From contig NW_027192191.1 in NCBI RefSeq assembly GCF_041956535.1, positions 433,267-497,266 on the forward strand: a stretch of 64,000 nucleotides of DNA. Direction: 5' to 3'. This stretch comes from Calcarisporiella thermophila CBS 279.70. Its lineage: Eukaryota > Calcarisporiellomycota. The translations under genes and the position numbers were made by a program. The notes below the pieces were generated by a model. It saw only the letters and a program-made list of their open reading frames with translations. It did no database searches and was not told where the DNA came from. This document shows positions 35,480 through 47,355 of the stretch, in pieces (the first letter of the stretch is position 1; each line of letters begins with the position of its first letter).

Positions 35480-38400
35480 CTAATAGTCAAAGCCGTCATC
35501 CACGCTCTCCATCACCTTTTTCTCTGAATTGAGCTGTTGCTTGCGGTAGAATTCTGCAATCTGATGATAGGAAATATAGCAAAGTTGAAAAAAGCTGCAT
35601 TAAGCACTAATCAAGAGATAATAGTAGTCAAACCTGATCGCTTGTGGTCGCTTCTTCAGGATGCTTATCTTCTCGTAGTTTGATAAACCTCGGGAACCGC
35701 AACGATATCCCTTTGGAGCCATCGACGTGCCCTATTGCAGCGCGATATACAGGGGAAATAGACAAGTCGGCTGCCATAACTTCCCATACCACAGCAGGCT
35801 CGAACCACACATCAGGCTTTGTTCCCTCAGCAAAAGAATAGTACCTTTTCGGGCCATCTATCAAATGCCCTTGCAGTTCCTTGTAATGGATCTCCAGGTC
35901 TTCTTCTGAAAAACCGGTTCCAATCTTGCAAATGGTCTGGTACTCCTCATTCCCAGGATCATAGCATGCTAATAGATAGGCCCCATAAAAGTTTGTTCGC
36001 TTGCCTCGTCCGTAATATGCCCCGATCACCACCAGATCGACTGTGTCTCCAAATCCGTCCAAATAATCTTTTTTAATCTTGAGCCAGTTACGGGAGCGCT
36101 TCGAGGGTTCATAGGATGCCTCATCCCCGACGAGCGTCTTAACCATAAGCCCTTCACAATGAGCCGCAATACTCTCATCAAGGAAGGTTTGAATCTCGTC
36201 GACGTTTCGTAAATCTTTATAGCATGCAAATGAAAATTCGCCAGAAACCTCCTGGAAATGGCTATGAAGTAGTTCGCGGCGCTCCATAAATGGTTTCTGA
36301 ATCAGCGGCTGTAGCATTAAAAAACAAAAAAAAACCAGGTCAATTATTATAAAGTATATAGAATCAAAGTTATAAGTGAAAACTTACTTCGCCATTCAGG
36401 TAGAGCAAATCAAACGCGAACAAACAAACCTTGACTTTAATATCATCCTCCTTAACGTCCTTTCGTTTGCGTGTGCTGAGGATTTGGAATGGTAAAAGAC
36501 ATTTTTCCTCCATGTCCCACGCGACGACCTCGCAATCAAGGATAAACGACTTTGTATCCGATTTTACGAACTGCAGATATAATATACATATATATGATAT
36601 TGCTTTAAAGGGAAGCGAAAATAGATTAGTTGCCTTTCCGAGTCGCTCCAAAATATCTGGATATTTCGCGCTCATATTCTCCGAGTTTCGACTGAAGATA
36701 GATGCTTTTCCATCCTCCAATTTGTGAATCTACAAACTGAACTGATAAGCTTGAAAGCCTTTGTCGATGAAGCCATATCGAGGTTTACCTGTGCCCGCTC
36801 GCCATCATATTTGAACTCGCACGTGAAAGGGCAGTCCTGGAATCTTGTCAAAACCTCAGTGATGCTTTTAGTTGGGTGGGCCAGCATTGGCTTTAGTGGG
36901 ATCCCTATTAAAGTGAAAAAAATTCGATAGAATTCACATAGAGGTTACATGCAGGTGGAAATGCAATGATGATAACCTGGCGTCATTTTCAAATTATCTT
37001 TTAAGTTTATTGCCCCGTACTCTAATAAATTGGGGACTATGAGATCATATGTGGGCAGCTCACTGGTTTATTGGAGGATGCGTATTAATATTAGCTAGAT
37101 TTCTCAAAATACTTCAATATTGATATCACTTACTTATACACCGACTTCAGAGTTTCAACGGCATTCTTAATTTCCATCTCGAGCTTCTCTTTCTTCAACT
37201 TCCGGGTTTCTGAATTGAACAAGGAAATAAGAAACATTTAACATAGTGTCATAAAAGCTATTGGCACCTCGACTTAATGTGATAGCATGAGCTAACGCTA
37301 CCAAAATTGTCTTCTCTGCCAATCCAATACGCAGTTTGCCCTCGAGAGATCTAATATCCTCAAGTTATAGCATTGCTATTCATATGAACAAGCAATAATA
37401 ATTTATAATTACCGAATTAAATATTTTGCCTCATTTCCTCTACATGCAACAAGCATGCCTTTGATCTTGTTGACTTTCATGGTTTGCGACTATATGAATG
37501 TGCAACTAATTAAGCTTCCAAGTCATTGATATTTCTAGAGATTTCTTTTGCAAAACTTACCGATGATCCAGTAATTTTTGCGATTTCCTTGAGGGTTTTA
37601 TAGACATTAGGTACTGTCAGTGACTTTGGTTTGAACATAGTTGGTTGCTTTCCACGACTTTTCTAAAATTCCATTATATTTATCAATTGGCATATTAAAA
37701 AACAACATCACGAGATATATCTTACTTGGGCAATATCGCCCAGATCTCCCGTCTTATGGAACTCTTCTCTGATACTTTGGAGAGATCGTCCCGTCGCTTC
37801 ACCCACCGCTTTCATCAAGAGCATCTCACCAATGCCGAGCTCAAGCCCTTCATAGTCCGGGCAAAGCTAAGTTGAAAATCGAAAAAAGTTAAACAAAAAT
37901 ATCTATCTCGCCCTTAAAACAAAATTACATACTTTATTAATACATAGATAGACGACTTGCAGTAAATTATCTGGAGTGAGCTCAATAACAGCCCGAAAGA
38001 AATTTGTCACCATATCGAGAATCGCGAGCCGCTTCGTTTCAGGTTCTATTAGCTCAAAAGTTTTGCAGAGAGCCAAATAAGGGACACTAATGGTTTGCCA
38101 ATAAGCTGAGAGCATCAAATGAGTCAATAGAGAGCAAATAAGATCACTTACGGCTCTCCCTTCTTCCATATTCCAATATCTTTCAGCTTCTGGCCCCATT
38201 CACTTGTATCAACTACGACCGCCATTTCCTCCTCTTCTTCCTCCATGACTTCCTCTTTTTTTTCTTCCATTACCTTTGGTTCACCCGGCGTGGCTGGTGT
38301 TCCTTCTGATCGCGGAGAAATGTTCTCCAAAGGAGACTCTCTCTCCTCACCAGCTTTTGCCCGTTTTGTAGACTCTCCTTCAGCTATATCGTCTGATTCA

Positions 38401-38648
38401 CGTTTTCTAACTCTTTTGTTAGCTTTATTGTCTGCTTTCTTCCCATCACTCTCGGTTGAATCACTCGCGGTAGAAATATTGGATTCTTTCGCTCTCCTAG
38501 TCTTCAATGTTTTATTTTCATTTACTTCCTCTTCAGAAACATCGCTAGAGGTAGCTGCGGGTACTATAGGTTCATCTCGTTTCCTAGTGAAGAATGTTTC
38601 AAGCTTCTTCTGCTTCGTTGAAGCCTGACTCTTCTGCTTTGGTGGCAT
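35480..38648 (-). CDS. CDC9: ATP-dependent DNA ligase I
   Basis: Seals Okazaki fragments and repair nicks. Thirteen exons (38152-38648, 37933-38086, 37726-37866, 37561-37662, 37413-37489, 37268-37350, 37134-37209, 36977-37062, 36789-36904, 36634-36729, 36388-36570, 35634-36308, 35480-35560) give 788 residues. The N-terminus has a PCNA-binding PIP box QKKLETFF at residues 14-21, then an acidic linker. DNA-binding domain: [15 protein letters not shown]. The nucleophile is Lys437 in [10 protein letters not shown]; other nucleotidyltransferase motifs are [31 protein letters not shown] and [10 protein letters not shown]. The OB fold ends [15 protein letters not shown]. Intron 10 has a GC donor (ggaaag|gcaact) and is a multiple of three, so retention would add 21 residues without a frameshift. 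Confidence 0.96.
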
Positions 38649-38677
38649 TCTCTTACTGTGCTATGACAAAATCCAAG

Positions 38678-38683
38678 ACGCGT
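38678..38683. promoter_or_regulatory. MCB-like ACGCGT element upstream of DNA ligase I
   Basis: ACGCGT sits 30 bp upstream of the ligase start codon inside the 160-bp divergent promoter shared with JJJ1. DNA ligase I genes (yeast CDC9, S. pombe cdc17) are classical MBF targets, so the site is plausible by precedent. Confidence 0.5.
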
Positions 38684-38808
38684 GCAACAATTAATTGCGT
38701 GGCGCATTTTCAAAACAGTCACAGTTTTCTTTGCTGAACAAGAAATTTCTTCACCCTTAAGCATTTTATCAATAGATTAGATCATTAATTCGAGTAATTT
38801 CAATAGAC

Positions 38809-40674
38809 ATGCGCCAGACATGTTACTATGAGCTGCTGGGAGTCGCCCGTACAGCTTCACAAGATGATATAAAAAAGGCATATAGAAAACAAGCGCTATT
38901 ACATCATCCTGATAAAAACAAAGATAACATCGAGGAAGCGACTCGCAAATTTGCTCTTATCCAACATGCATATTCCATTCTTAATGATCCACACGAGCGA
39001 GCTTGGTATGATGGTCACAGAGAGCAGATACTTAGAGGAGGTTGGTGAACTAAATATCTCGAGAGGGATTTGAATCGCTGATCGAAAATTTTTTAGAGGA
39101 TGTTCAGGGGGCATCGGGAGACGTAGGAACTAGTGTCGATGATCTCATGAAATATTTTGGACCTACGATGTATAATGGATTTGGTGATGATCCGAAGGCA
39201 TGACCAAATTCTTTTTTTAGCTTGATTTTCAGCGCTAACGCAATTCAAAACCTGTATTTATTATAGGGTTTCTACGCGGTATATCGGACTCTCTTCACAA
39301 AACTTGCAATGGAAGAGCGAGAAGCTTTCGAGTACAACAGTCGTACTCAAGAAGACGGTGCAGGGTCCGATGAAGATAACACCAACTTCACACCATTGCC
39401 AGACTTTGGTGACAGCTCCACTCCCTACGATTCAAAACGAGCTCAGAGATCGGCAACAGGCGGTGTGTACGTTAAGGACTTTTACAATGTATGGTTGCAT
39501 TTTGTAACGCGGAAACGATTTGCATGGCGGGACAAATGGAGACTCTCCGAGGCCCCAGATCGTAGGGTACGAAGATTAATGGAGAAAGAAAACCGCAAAG
39601 AAAGAGAGAGCGGAAAAAAAGAATTTAATGAAGCGGTTAGAGTAAGTTATTGCTCTCTTTTGTCCCCATTCGAATGCTTAACATTGAGGTTTTCTCTCTC
39701 TTTAGAATCTTGTCGAATTCGTTCGGAAGCGGGATCCACGGTACAAAGCCCACCAGGCTTTGCTTAAACAAGAGGCCGAAAAAGAAGCCTCTCGTCTGGC
39801 TGCGCTCAAGAAGGATAAGGAAGCATTAGCACAGGCTCGTAAAGCTCACCTGGAAAAAATCCAACAAGAATACCAGACCCCAGATTGGGTCCAAGACAAC
39901 CACGACCTCTGGTTAGAGGATGATGAAGAGGATAGCCAGAATGGAGTAGATACAGAGGACGAGATTGAAGATTACTATTGTGCAGCGTGTCATAAAACAT
40001 TTCGAAGCGAACAACAATGGCGTAATCATGAGGCCAGTAAGAAGCATTTGAAAAATCTTCATAAACTGAAAAGACAGATGCGAAAAGAAGCACGGGAGCT
40101 AGGATTAGAGGAGGAATTTGATAACGAAGAGAAGCATTTAGATGAAGTTGATGAAACAAATGATGTGCAGACGGGCGCAGTGGTTGACGAAGAGCCTGAT
40201 ATTTTGGACGAAGAAAAAGAAACTGACTCCCAGGAGTTATATGATGAAGAAATTGAAGAAACCATAGCTAAGGACGCGAATAGTGAAGAGTTAGAAGCAG
40301 CTTTACATGTCAAAGAGGAAGATTCAATCCACACTCTTTCTGAGTCTGTGCTCAAGACGCTCAATATCTCTGATGATGAACCCTCCGTGGCGATAAGCGA
40401 CGATGACTATACCCAGCAACCAAAAATAGGTAAAGCGAAAGCTAAACGCCAGAAGAAAAAGCTAAAGGAGGAACAGGCTAAGGCAGCAAATGGAAAAGTG
40501 ACGCAAGTATGTAATATCTGTGGTGAACAATTTGATTCAAGGAACCAGTTATTTGGGCACGTCAAAGCAACAGGACATGCGTTAGCAGTTCCTGTTAGCC
40601 AGCTATCAGGGGCTGCCGCAAGTAGAATCATCGATGGAGAAGGGAGAAAGAAAGGAAAAGAAAAGCGGAAATAA
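38809..40674 (+). CDS. JJJ1: Jjj1/DNAJC21-like ribosome-biogenesis J protein
   Basis: Cytosolic Hsp70 co-chaperone that helps recycle shuttling factors from pre-60S particles. Exons 38809-39040, 39097-39197, 39267-39641 and 39706-40674; 558 residues. The J domain is [20 protein letters not shown] with HHPDKNKD (intact HPD) and [18 protein letters not shown]. The family core is [19 protein letters not shown] and [18 protein letters not shown]. Then come a coiled basic segment, a C2H2 finger [20 protein letters not shown], a Glu-rich region, and a second finger [19 protein letters not shown]. Intron 2 has a GC donor (ccgaag|gcatga). Divergent from DNA ligase I. Confidence 0.95.
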
Positions 40675-41197
40675 ACAAACCATTTCTCTCGCTTTAGAGC
40701 AATATTTGTAAAGTTATCAGCCTACCTCACATGTTTATTCAATATACTGTCTTCATTTCCACCCTGACTAAATTTTAGGTTAGGTTTCAACACTAAATCG
40801 CCAGAAGGCGATATGACGTTCCCCGCTTTTTTTCCCTTTTTACCATTGTCGTTGCCAAGTACATTTTCATCTACATTCTGCACCAATATCTATGTGTTTT
40901 ATCTATAAAATTTCATTTGTATTTATAATATAATCGGTCCGTATTTAAGCTTTACAATTGTCAAGTATCATAGACATATACATTTAAGGTTAGTCATCCA
41001 TTATAACTTTTCCAGATTTTATTAAAAAAAATTAAAAAAATCTGGAGATCGTATTAGAATGGACGGAAGAATATATAATGTGAGAATGATCCAGCTAGAT
41101 TATTTATGTTGGTTTTTATATAGGTTTGACACAAATGATTCCTTTTCAGCGGCGCCTCACTACGGGAGCTCGCCGCCAACCCGAATTCCTCACAAAG
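40675..41197. other. AT-rich intergenic region between JJJ1 and the ABC gene
   Basis: Tandem plus-strand genes. The sequence is AT-rich with A/T homopolymers near 41025-41040. It presumably holds the JJJ1 3' end and ABC promoter. In-frame ATGs upstream of the chosen ABC start exist at 41126 but would bury the signal sequence. Confidence 0.4.
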
Positions 41198-44100
41198 ATG
41201 TTGCTTCATCGCACCGCGATGCTTATGTGTCTTCTCTTCTTTTTCAATGTCATCGTTCAAACTGAAGCACTTGACACTAAACCGAGCAATATTTCTCTTC
41301 TCCCGTACGGATACAATAGCCCAGCGAGATATTTCTCGCTAGAGCGAGATGATTGCCCACCATGTTTTAATTGCATGCTTCCAGCGTATAATTGCCAACA
41401 TTTTGCGAATTGTAGCGAGTTTGATGGACGCTGTAAATGTCCTCCAGGTTTTGGTGGGGATGATTGCTCACAGCCAGGTATATTTTACTTTTTGATTTGA
41501 AAAGTATTAACATACTCATCCGATCTAATTGATTCGATAATATCGCACAATTAGTATGTGGTTCACTGGCTGATGGCTCAAATCGGAAGATCCGAGAAGG
41601 AAAAGAATGCAAATGTGCTGATGGCTGGAGTGGTATTAATTGCAATGGTATGAAAATCTACAATTGGTTAAAATGCTTGGCGATAAATACTAAATAGTAT
41701 ATGTATTGATTAGTGTGCCAAAACGATATTGTGTGCAACTCGCTTGTACCGACGGGCATGAATGCAACCTGCTATACTGGCGGTCTTGCAGTTCGAAACA
41801 CACACCAAATGTGCAATGTTACAAGTAAGTGTTCATTGCATGCTATCCTTTTTGCTTGTCCCAAAAATTAATTATAATTGTAGATCGTAAAATTCTTGAT
41901 ATGCTCCCTAATCAGCCCCCCCAAGTTACATTTGACTGCAATGTGGAGGAAAAAACATGCGGTTTTCAATGTAAACATTCTGCGATATTTTTTGCATTTC
42001 GTCCCCTTTTGACTCTTTATTTAATATTTCGCTAGTTTGGATCGACCAAGTTGAATCCTTTTATTGTCATCTCAACGAATGCCAGTTCGATGGCGAAACA
42101 AGCGGAAGCCAAAATTCTACGAAATACCGTTGCCCCAAAATTCAGTGCAAATGCAAGCCTGGAGAGATGCTTTGTGGAAAGGAGGGTAGTATTGACATTT
42201 CAGATTTTCTTGCGGAAGAAATCAAAGGGCCAGCCTCTATGGATTGTAAAACAGGAGAGGGATGCAAGTTTGAAGGTAAATATTCGTTTCTTGTAGTATC
42301 ATTAAAATAATACTAATATCAGCACTTTGGGTTAATATAGAACCTGCTATGAATAATTTGATACTCATGGTCTTTGGCGATAATTATATCAGTCTAAAAT
42401 GTGAATCTGGCGAATGCTTGCATTATACCCAAGTACCTGGGTTCAAAGTAATTACAAATTTTCTTTTGACGATTTACTTTCCTTTGTTATGATATTTAAT
42501 GTTATACATATAAATTCCATTTTTTTTAGCGCATAGAAAAGCCCAATAATATTATCATGATCACCGTATCTGTTATTTCCGTAATCATCTTCCTTACGGG
42601 CGCTGTAACCGGTGTGTTCTACCTAGCTCGCAAATCAGAAAAAGGGTTTGGCCGAGGCGACTACATTCGCTTGGCTGACGATGAGGCTGCGAAATTAATG
42701 ACTCACCATACTCCGGCAACACTCACTTTTCAGGATGTGGAATATTATGTGAAAGATAAACAGATATTGACGGGCGTACATGGTATTGTAAAACCTGGGC
42801 AAGTGATGGCGATTATGGGGGCGTCTGGTTAGTAATACTCTTTCGATTTTTATCCTATAAATCCGACTAACATTGATTGTTGAATATCAACTAGGTGCTG
42901 GTAAAACTTCTCTATTGGATATATTAGCCCGCAAGCATAAAATGGGTGCAGTATCTGGTGAATTCCGAGTAAACGGCCAGACAGTTGGCGATGCACAATT
43001 TAAGCGCGTAACGGGCTTTGTCGATCAAGAGGACACGCTAATGGAAACGCTGACAGTCTTTGAAACAATCATGTATTCAGCAATGCTGCGTCTACCACGT
43101 GATATGTCCTATGAAGCAAAACAATTCCGCGTTATGGAGACTATGCATGAGCTTGGCATCTTAGGCATTAAAGACATGCGCATCGGGAGCTCTGGGCATA
43201 GATCAATTTCAGGTGGTGAAAAACGCCGTGTTTCGATTGCCTGTGAGCTTGTGACAAGTCCATCCATATTGTTTTTGGATGAGCCAACAAGCGGACTCGA
43301 TGCATACAACGCTTTTAATGTAGTCGAATGCCTTGTGCAGATGGCCCGACGTTACAATCGCACTGTGATATTCACGATTCATCAGCCTCGTAGCAATATT
43401 TTCGCACTCTTCGATCAACTAGTGCTGATGGCGAATGGGCATCTCGTCTATTCTGGAGACGCTCAACGATGCCAAGGCTACTTTGAAGGAATTGGACATC
43501 CATGTCCCGTGGGCTTCAATATTGCGGATTATTTGGTTGATTTGACGATGCGGGCATCGCATCCTAGCACATTTTCCGAGTTCCAACGCGATACTGGTGA
43601 GGAGCTGCAAGAGGTGATAGATCCTGTAACTGGACGTCGAGCAAGCTATAGCTCAGCATTGCGACCACGCCAGATGTCTATCAGTCGAAGCTCTCAGAGC
43701 TCAGGCACAGATCTGGTACTTGGAACGACTCCTCCCGTTTCGAGTGGAGCCTACCTTTCAAGCACACCCGGACAAATGGACGATGTAGTTGAAAGTGCTG
43801 CTCGCGCTTGGGAGAGCGAACTGCAATCACGTGATCGACGCCGCAGGCAACTGCGATTATGGGGTGGAAGGCGCGATAAATCACGTGAGAGGAGCCAGGC
43901 TCCGAAATCCACCTTAACCGAAGATGCAGAAGAACGCGGAGAGTCAAATGTGGCTGTGAATGTGGACGAAACCTCCCCTCTTACGCTTACTGAGTCGGAA
44001 CAGAATATATCTGTGCATTTGAATATGCTTATTGATGCATACCGTCGCAGCGTCATTTGTAGCAACGTACATGAGGAAATAGAGAGTTTATCTCGGCCTG

Positions 44101-45254
44101 TCGAAGTTGGAGTGGACCAAAGAGATGCTGAAGACCGGCAATGGGCCGACGACGAAGACGAAGTAGAGGCCAACACGGTAGTGGGTGAACCCCAGCGAAC
44201 AAGCTTGCTTTCTCATCGGCCTCGGTGGAGTCGCTTAGAGCGACAACAGCAGCAGTCATTTAGAGACAATGTCGTAACAACTTACAGACGCGTTTCATTG
44301 TTTACTCAGTTTTGTATTCTAAGTGATCGCACCTTCAAAAATCTCTACCGTGATCCCATGTTGATGCTGACCCACTACTGTATCAGCATATTCCTTGCAC
44401 GTAAGTAGCAATTATAAAAAGCTTCAAATGTATGTCCTTTGACACTTTTGCCACTTTATCTCTCTCCAGTCCTGTGTGGTATGCTCTTCTTCCGCGTGAC
44501 AAATGATATCGCCGGTTTTCAGAACCGCATGGGCGTTTTCTTTTTCATGTGTACGCTATTTGGGTTTGAATGTCTGACCTCTTTGCAGACGTTTGCTACC
44601 GAACGCATCCTCTTCATGCGCGAACGCGCCAACGGTTATTACAAACCTCTGCCTTATTTCCTTGCAAAGATCCTCTTTGACATCCTCCCTCTGCGTGTTC
44701 TGCCTCCCCTATTGATGGGTGTAATCGTATACCAGATGGTAGGACTGGTCAATGGGCTACCGGAATTTGTTAGATTTTTGCTTGTGCTTGTACTATTCAA
44801 CTTGACTGCAGCGAGTATTTGTTTGTGTCTGGGGGTTGTGTTCCGCAATTCGGCTGTGGCTTCATTGATCGCCTCACTGATCATGCTCTTCAGCATGCTA
44901 TTTGGCGGCTTACTTCTGAACAAAGGTAGGATGATATTCTGCAAAGCTTCGTGGGCAACAGACTAACCTAGCACCCTTGTAGATTCCATTCCCCAATATC
45001 TTACGTGGCTTAAAGACCTTTCTTTCTTCAACTACGCATTCGAAGCGCTTATCGTAAATGAGATGCTGTACCTACAACTACAAGAGAAGAAATTTGGTCT
45101 TATCATTGATGTGCCTGGAGCAACGATCCTTTCGACATTTGGATTCAATGCTCGTGGCTATTGGCCAGACGTAACAAAGCTGGCCATCATGTTTGGGGTG
45201 TTTTTGGTATTTGCATTTGGGTGGCTACAATTTTTCGTAAAAGAAAGACGCTAA
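41198..45254 (+). CDS. ADP1: Adp1-like ABC protein (ABCG-type, EGF-like ectodomain)
   Basis: Membrane ATPase resembling yeast Adp1. Ten exons (41198-41477, 41555-41647, 41714-41824, 41884-41970, 42036-42275, 42341-42447, 42530-42827, 42895-44400, 44470-44925, 44983-45254) give 1149 residues. Order: signal peptide ([17 protein letters not shown]), cysteine-rich EGF-like ectodomain to about 306, a TM helix ([20 protein letters not shown]), then the NBD with Walker A MGASGAGKTS, signature [16 protein letters not shown], Walker [13 protein letters not shown] and switch IHQPR. A charged linker of about 240 residues follows, then the ABCG TMD ([20 protein letters not shown]). Walker A is split by an intron. 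The substrate is unknown, also in yeast. Confidence 0.93.
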
Positions 45255-45769
45255 GTCCCTTTAATGTGGTTTCTTTCGATTCGCTTTTTAATCCCTATTT
45301 ATTTTCTTAACTCCCCTGGAAGATGGTGGCTACTCATCTTTCGATTTTGCTCATAAATTCTTACTTTATCCTTTATTTCCCGCCTACCGAATAATACATA
45401 TTGTACAATGGCAGACAAGTATTATGCTATTTACGCAAAAAAGTACCCGGTTAAAAGAGCAATAAGCCTCCTGCAGCTACTATTTTCTGTGTATAGGGCT
45501 GCTCCATTCATCCGCAGGATATTTAGTATTATATTGTTTCTATTCACACCAAAAGGTGGTGAGTAATTCAGAGCTCATATGAAAATATGTGGCGGTAGAA
45601 TTAAACGTGAACTCTGCAAATACGGTAGTAGATCTACTTACCGAAGATCCAACAATTTAACCCCCGGATTATTAATTTTCTTATACATAAGCAATTTTAG
45701 ATTTAGCCGCCTCTTATATTCACAACCTCCTCTATTATTGAAATCAATCCCATTCTATCAAATTACAAG
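45255..45769. other. Intergenic region between the ABC and SCCPDH genes
   Basis: AT-rich stretch between tandem plus-strand genes. A 64-codon frame at 45579-45773 has no recognisable domain. Nothing else seen. Confidence 0.4.
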
Positions 45770-47235
45770 ATGAACCAGAAGAACATTGATATAGTGTAAA
45801 TAGGCTGAAGGCTATATCATTCTGAAGACTTTCTAATGGGCTACTCTTATTTTTAAATAGCGTATTTGGAGCTACTGGATTTACGGGGAAATTCATAGTT
45901 GAGGAAATAGCGCGCACTCATTCCGCGCTTCCTAGACCATTTTCTTGGGCTATTGCCGGGCGTTCTAGCGAACGTCTTGCTGCTGTTATTGATAAACTAC
46001 CGCCTGGTGTTCCGACGCCCGAAATACTCATTGCAGATGTTAACAATCCCGAATCATTAAATGCTATGTGCTCAAGGGCTCGCCTTTGTATTAGCGCGGT
46101 AGGACCCTACAAACTCTACGGCGAACCGGTTGTTAAAGCATGTGTAGAAAATGATTGTAATTATGTGGATGTCACTGGTAAGTCGATTTCCGCTTACTTC
46201 TACGCTCAGTTCACTTATTCATTTCAATCTAGGCGAAACGTACTTTATTGAGTTGATGTACGCCAAGTATTTCACAGCTGCAAAGGAAAAAGGTGTTACA
46301 CTCGTAAATGCATGTGGATTCGATAGCATTCCAAGTGACATGGGTGTTGTATTCGCAAAAAAGACTATGGAATCCATTGGCGGCAAAGCAACCCAAATCG
46401 AAATGTATTTCCGAGCAAAGGGCGGTCCCCATGGGATAGCTGCCAATTATGCGACTTATGAGAGTGCGAGTAAGTGTCCTCTATCCTGCCATTGACTCTA
46501 GTCTCTCAGTTAAACAGCATTGGCTATATTGATTTAGTTCACAGTTTCAGTGGATTAAATGAACTCGGCAAACTACGCAAACAGATCAAGCTTCCAAAGG
46601 TACCCACTGTCGGCCCCCGCCTAACTTTTCATAAATCTCCTCGATATGATGCACGTGTCGGCACCTACACGATTCCTTTTATGTTTGCTGATCCCTCGGT
46701 AGTACGGCACTCTCAAAGACTCGACCTCTTAAATATAGAGGACAATGGCAATGATCAGACTCACGAACCTCCTGCACAGTTCTCTGCTTATGTGGTGGTG
46801 CCCACGTTCTACTATTTTGCCCTACTGCTTTTGTACGGAGTATTGTTTACATTTCTCGTCAAATTCGATTATGGACGCAAGCTGCTACTTAAACACCCTC
46901 GACTTTTCACACACGGGGTATTCAGCCGTGAAGGCCCTACGCAGAAGCAGCTTGAAGATACCAGTTTTACGTCCCGCTTTTACGTTAAAGGCTTCTCAAA
47001 AGATCCCAACCATCTCGACCGATCCGTGACGGTGGAAGTACGTGGTCCTGAAATGGGCTATATAACGACACCAAAGTGCGTTGTGCAAGCAGCCTATGTT
47101 GTGCTTACAGAGAAGGACAAAGTCCCGAATGGAGTCTTGACACCAGCGGCAGCATTTGCTAAAACTAGCCTAATCGAAAGATTGCAGCAACATGGACTTA
47201 CATTTGAGATTGTGGAAGATACAAAATCTTTTTAA
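45770..47235 (+). CDS. Saccharopine dehydrogenase-like oxidoreductase (SCCPDH family)
   Basis: Rossmann-fold protein of the SCCPDH group, found on lipid droplets and mitochondria in animals; enzymatic activity is not established. Exons 45770-45795, 45861-46177, 46233-46469 and 46538-47235; 425 residues against 429 in human. The 26-nt first exon encodes MNQKNIDI and splices to VVFGATGFTGKFIVEEIAR, which carries the glycine-rich dinucleotide motif. Also visible: SWAIAGRSSERLAAV, ISAVGPYKLYGEPVVKACVE, YVDVTGETYFIE, NACGFDSIPSDMG and a C-terminal hydrophobic segment YFALLLLYGVLFTFLV that probably inserts in the droplet monolayer, as in relatives. The saccharopine pathway itself is not implied. 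Confidence 0.92.
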
Positions 47236-47355
47236 GGAAACAAAAAAGTCAATGTATTTATTACAATAAAGAGTTGATGAAGTTAAACGAGAAAGTCCAT
47301 AGAAAAGAAAAAAAACCATAACAAATTATTAAAGTTACTATTAACACAGGTACAT

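Noticed and set aside
36571-36633. Retained in-frame segment as normal coding sequence of DNA ligase I
   Set aside because: The 21 extra residues are hydrophobic, AT-rich and interrupt the ligase core between [10 protein letters not shown] and FVKSD; branch-like sequence and ctgcag acceptor support a GC-AG intron.
41126-41197. Upstream in-frame start for the Adp1-like protein
   Set aside because: It would place about 24 polar residues before the signal peptide; the Met at 41198 directly precedes the hydrophobic core.
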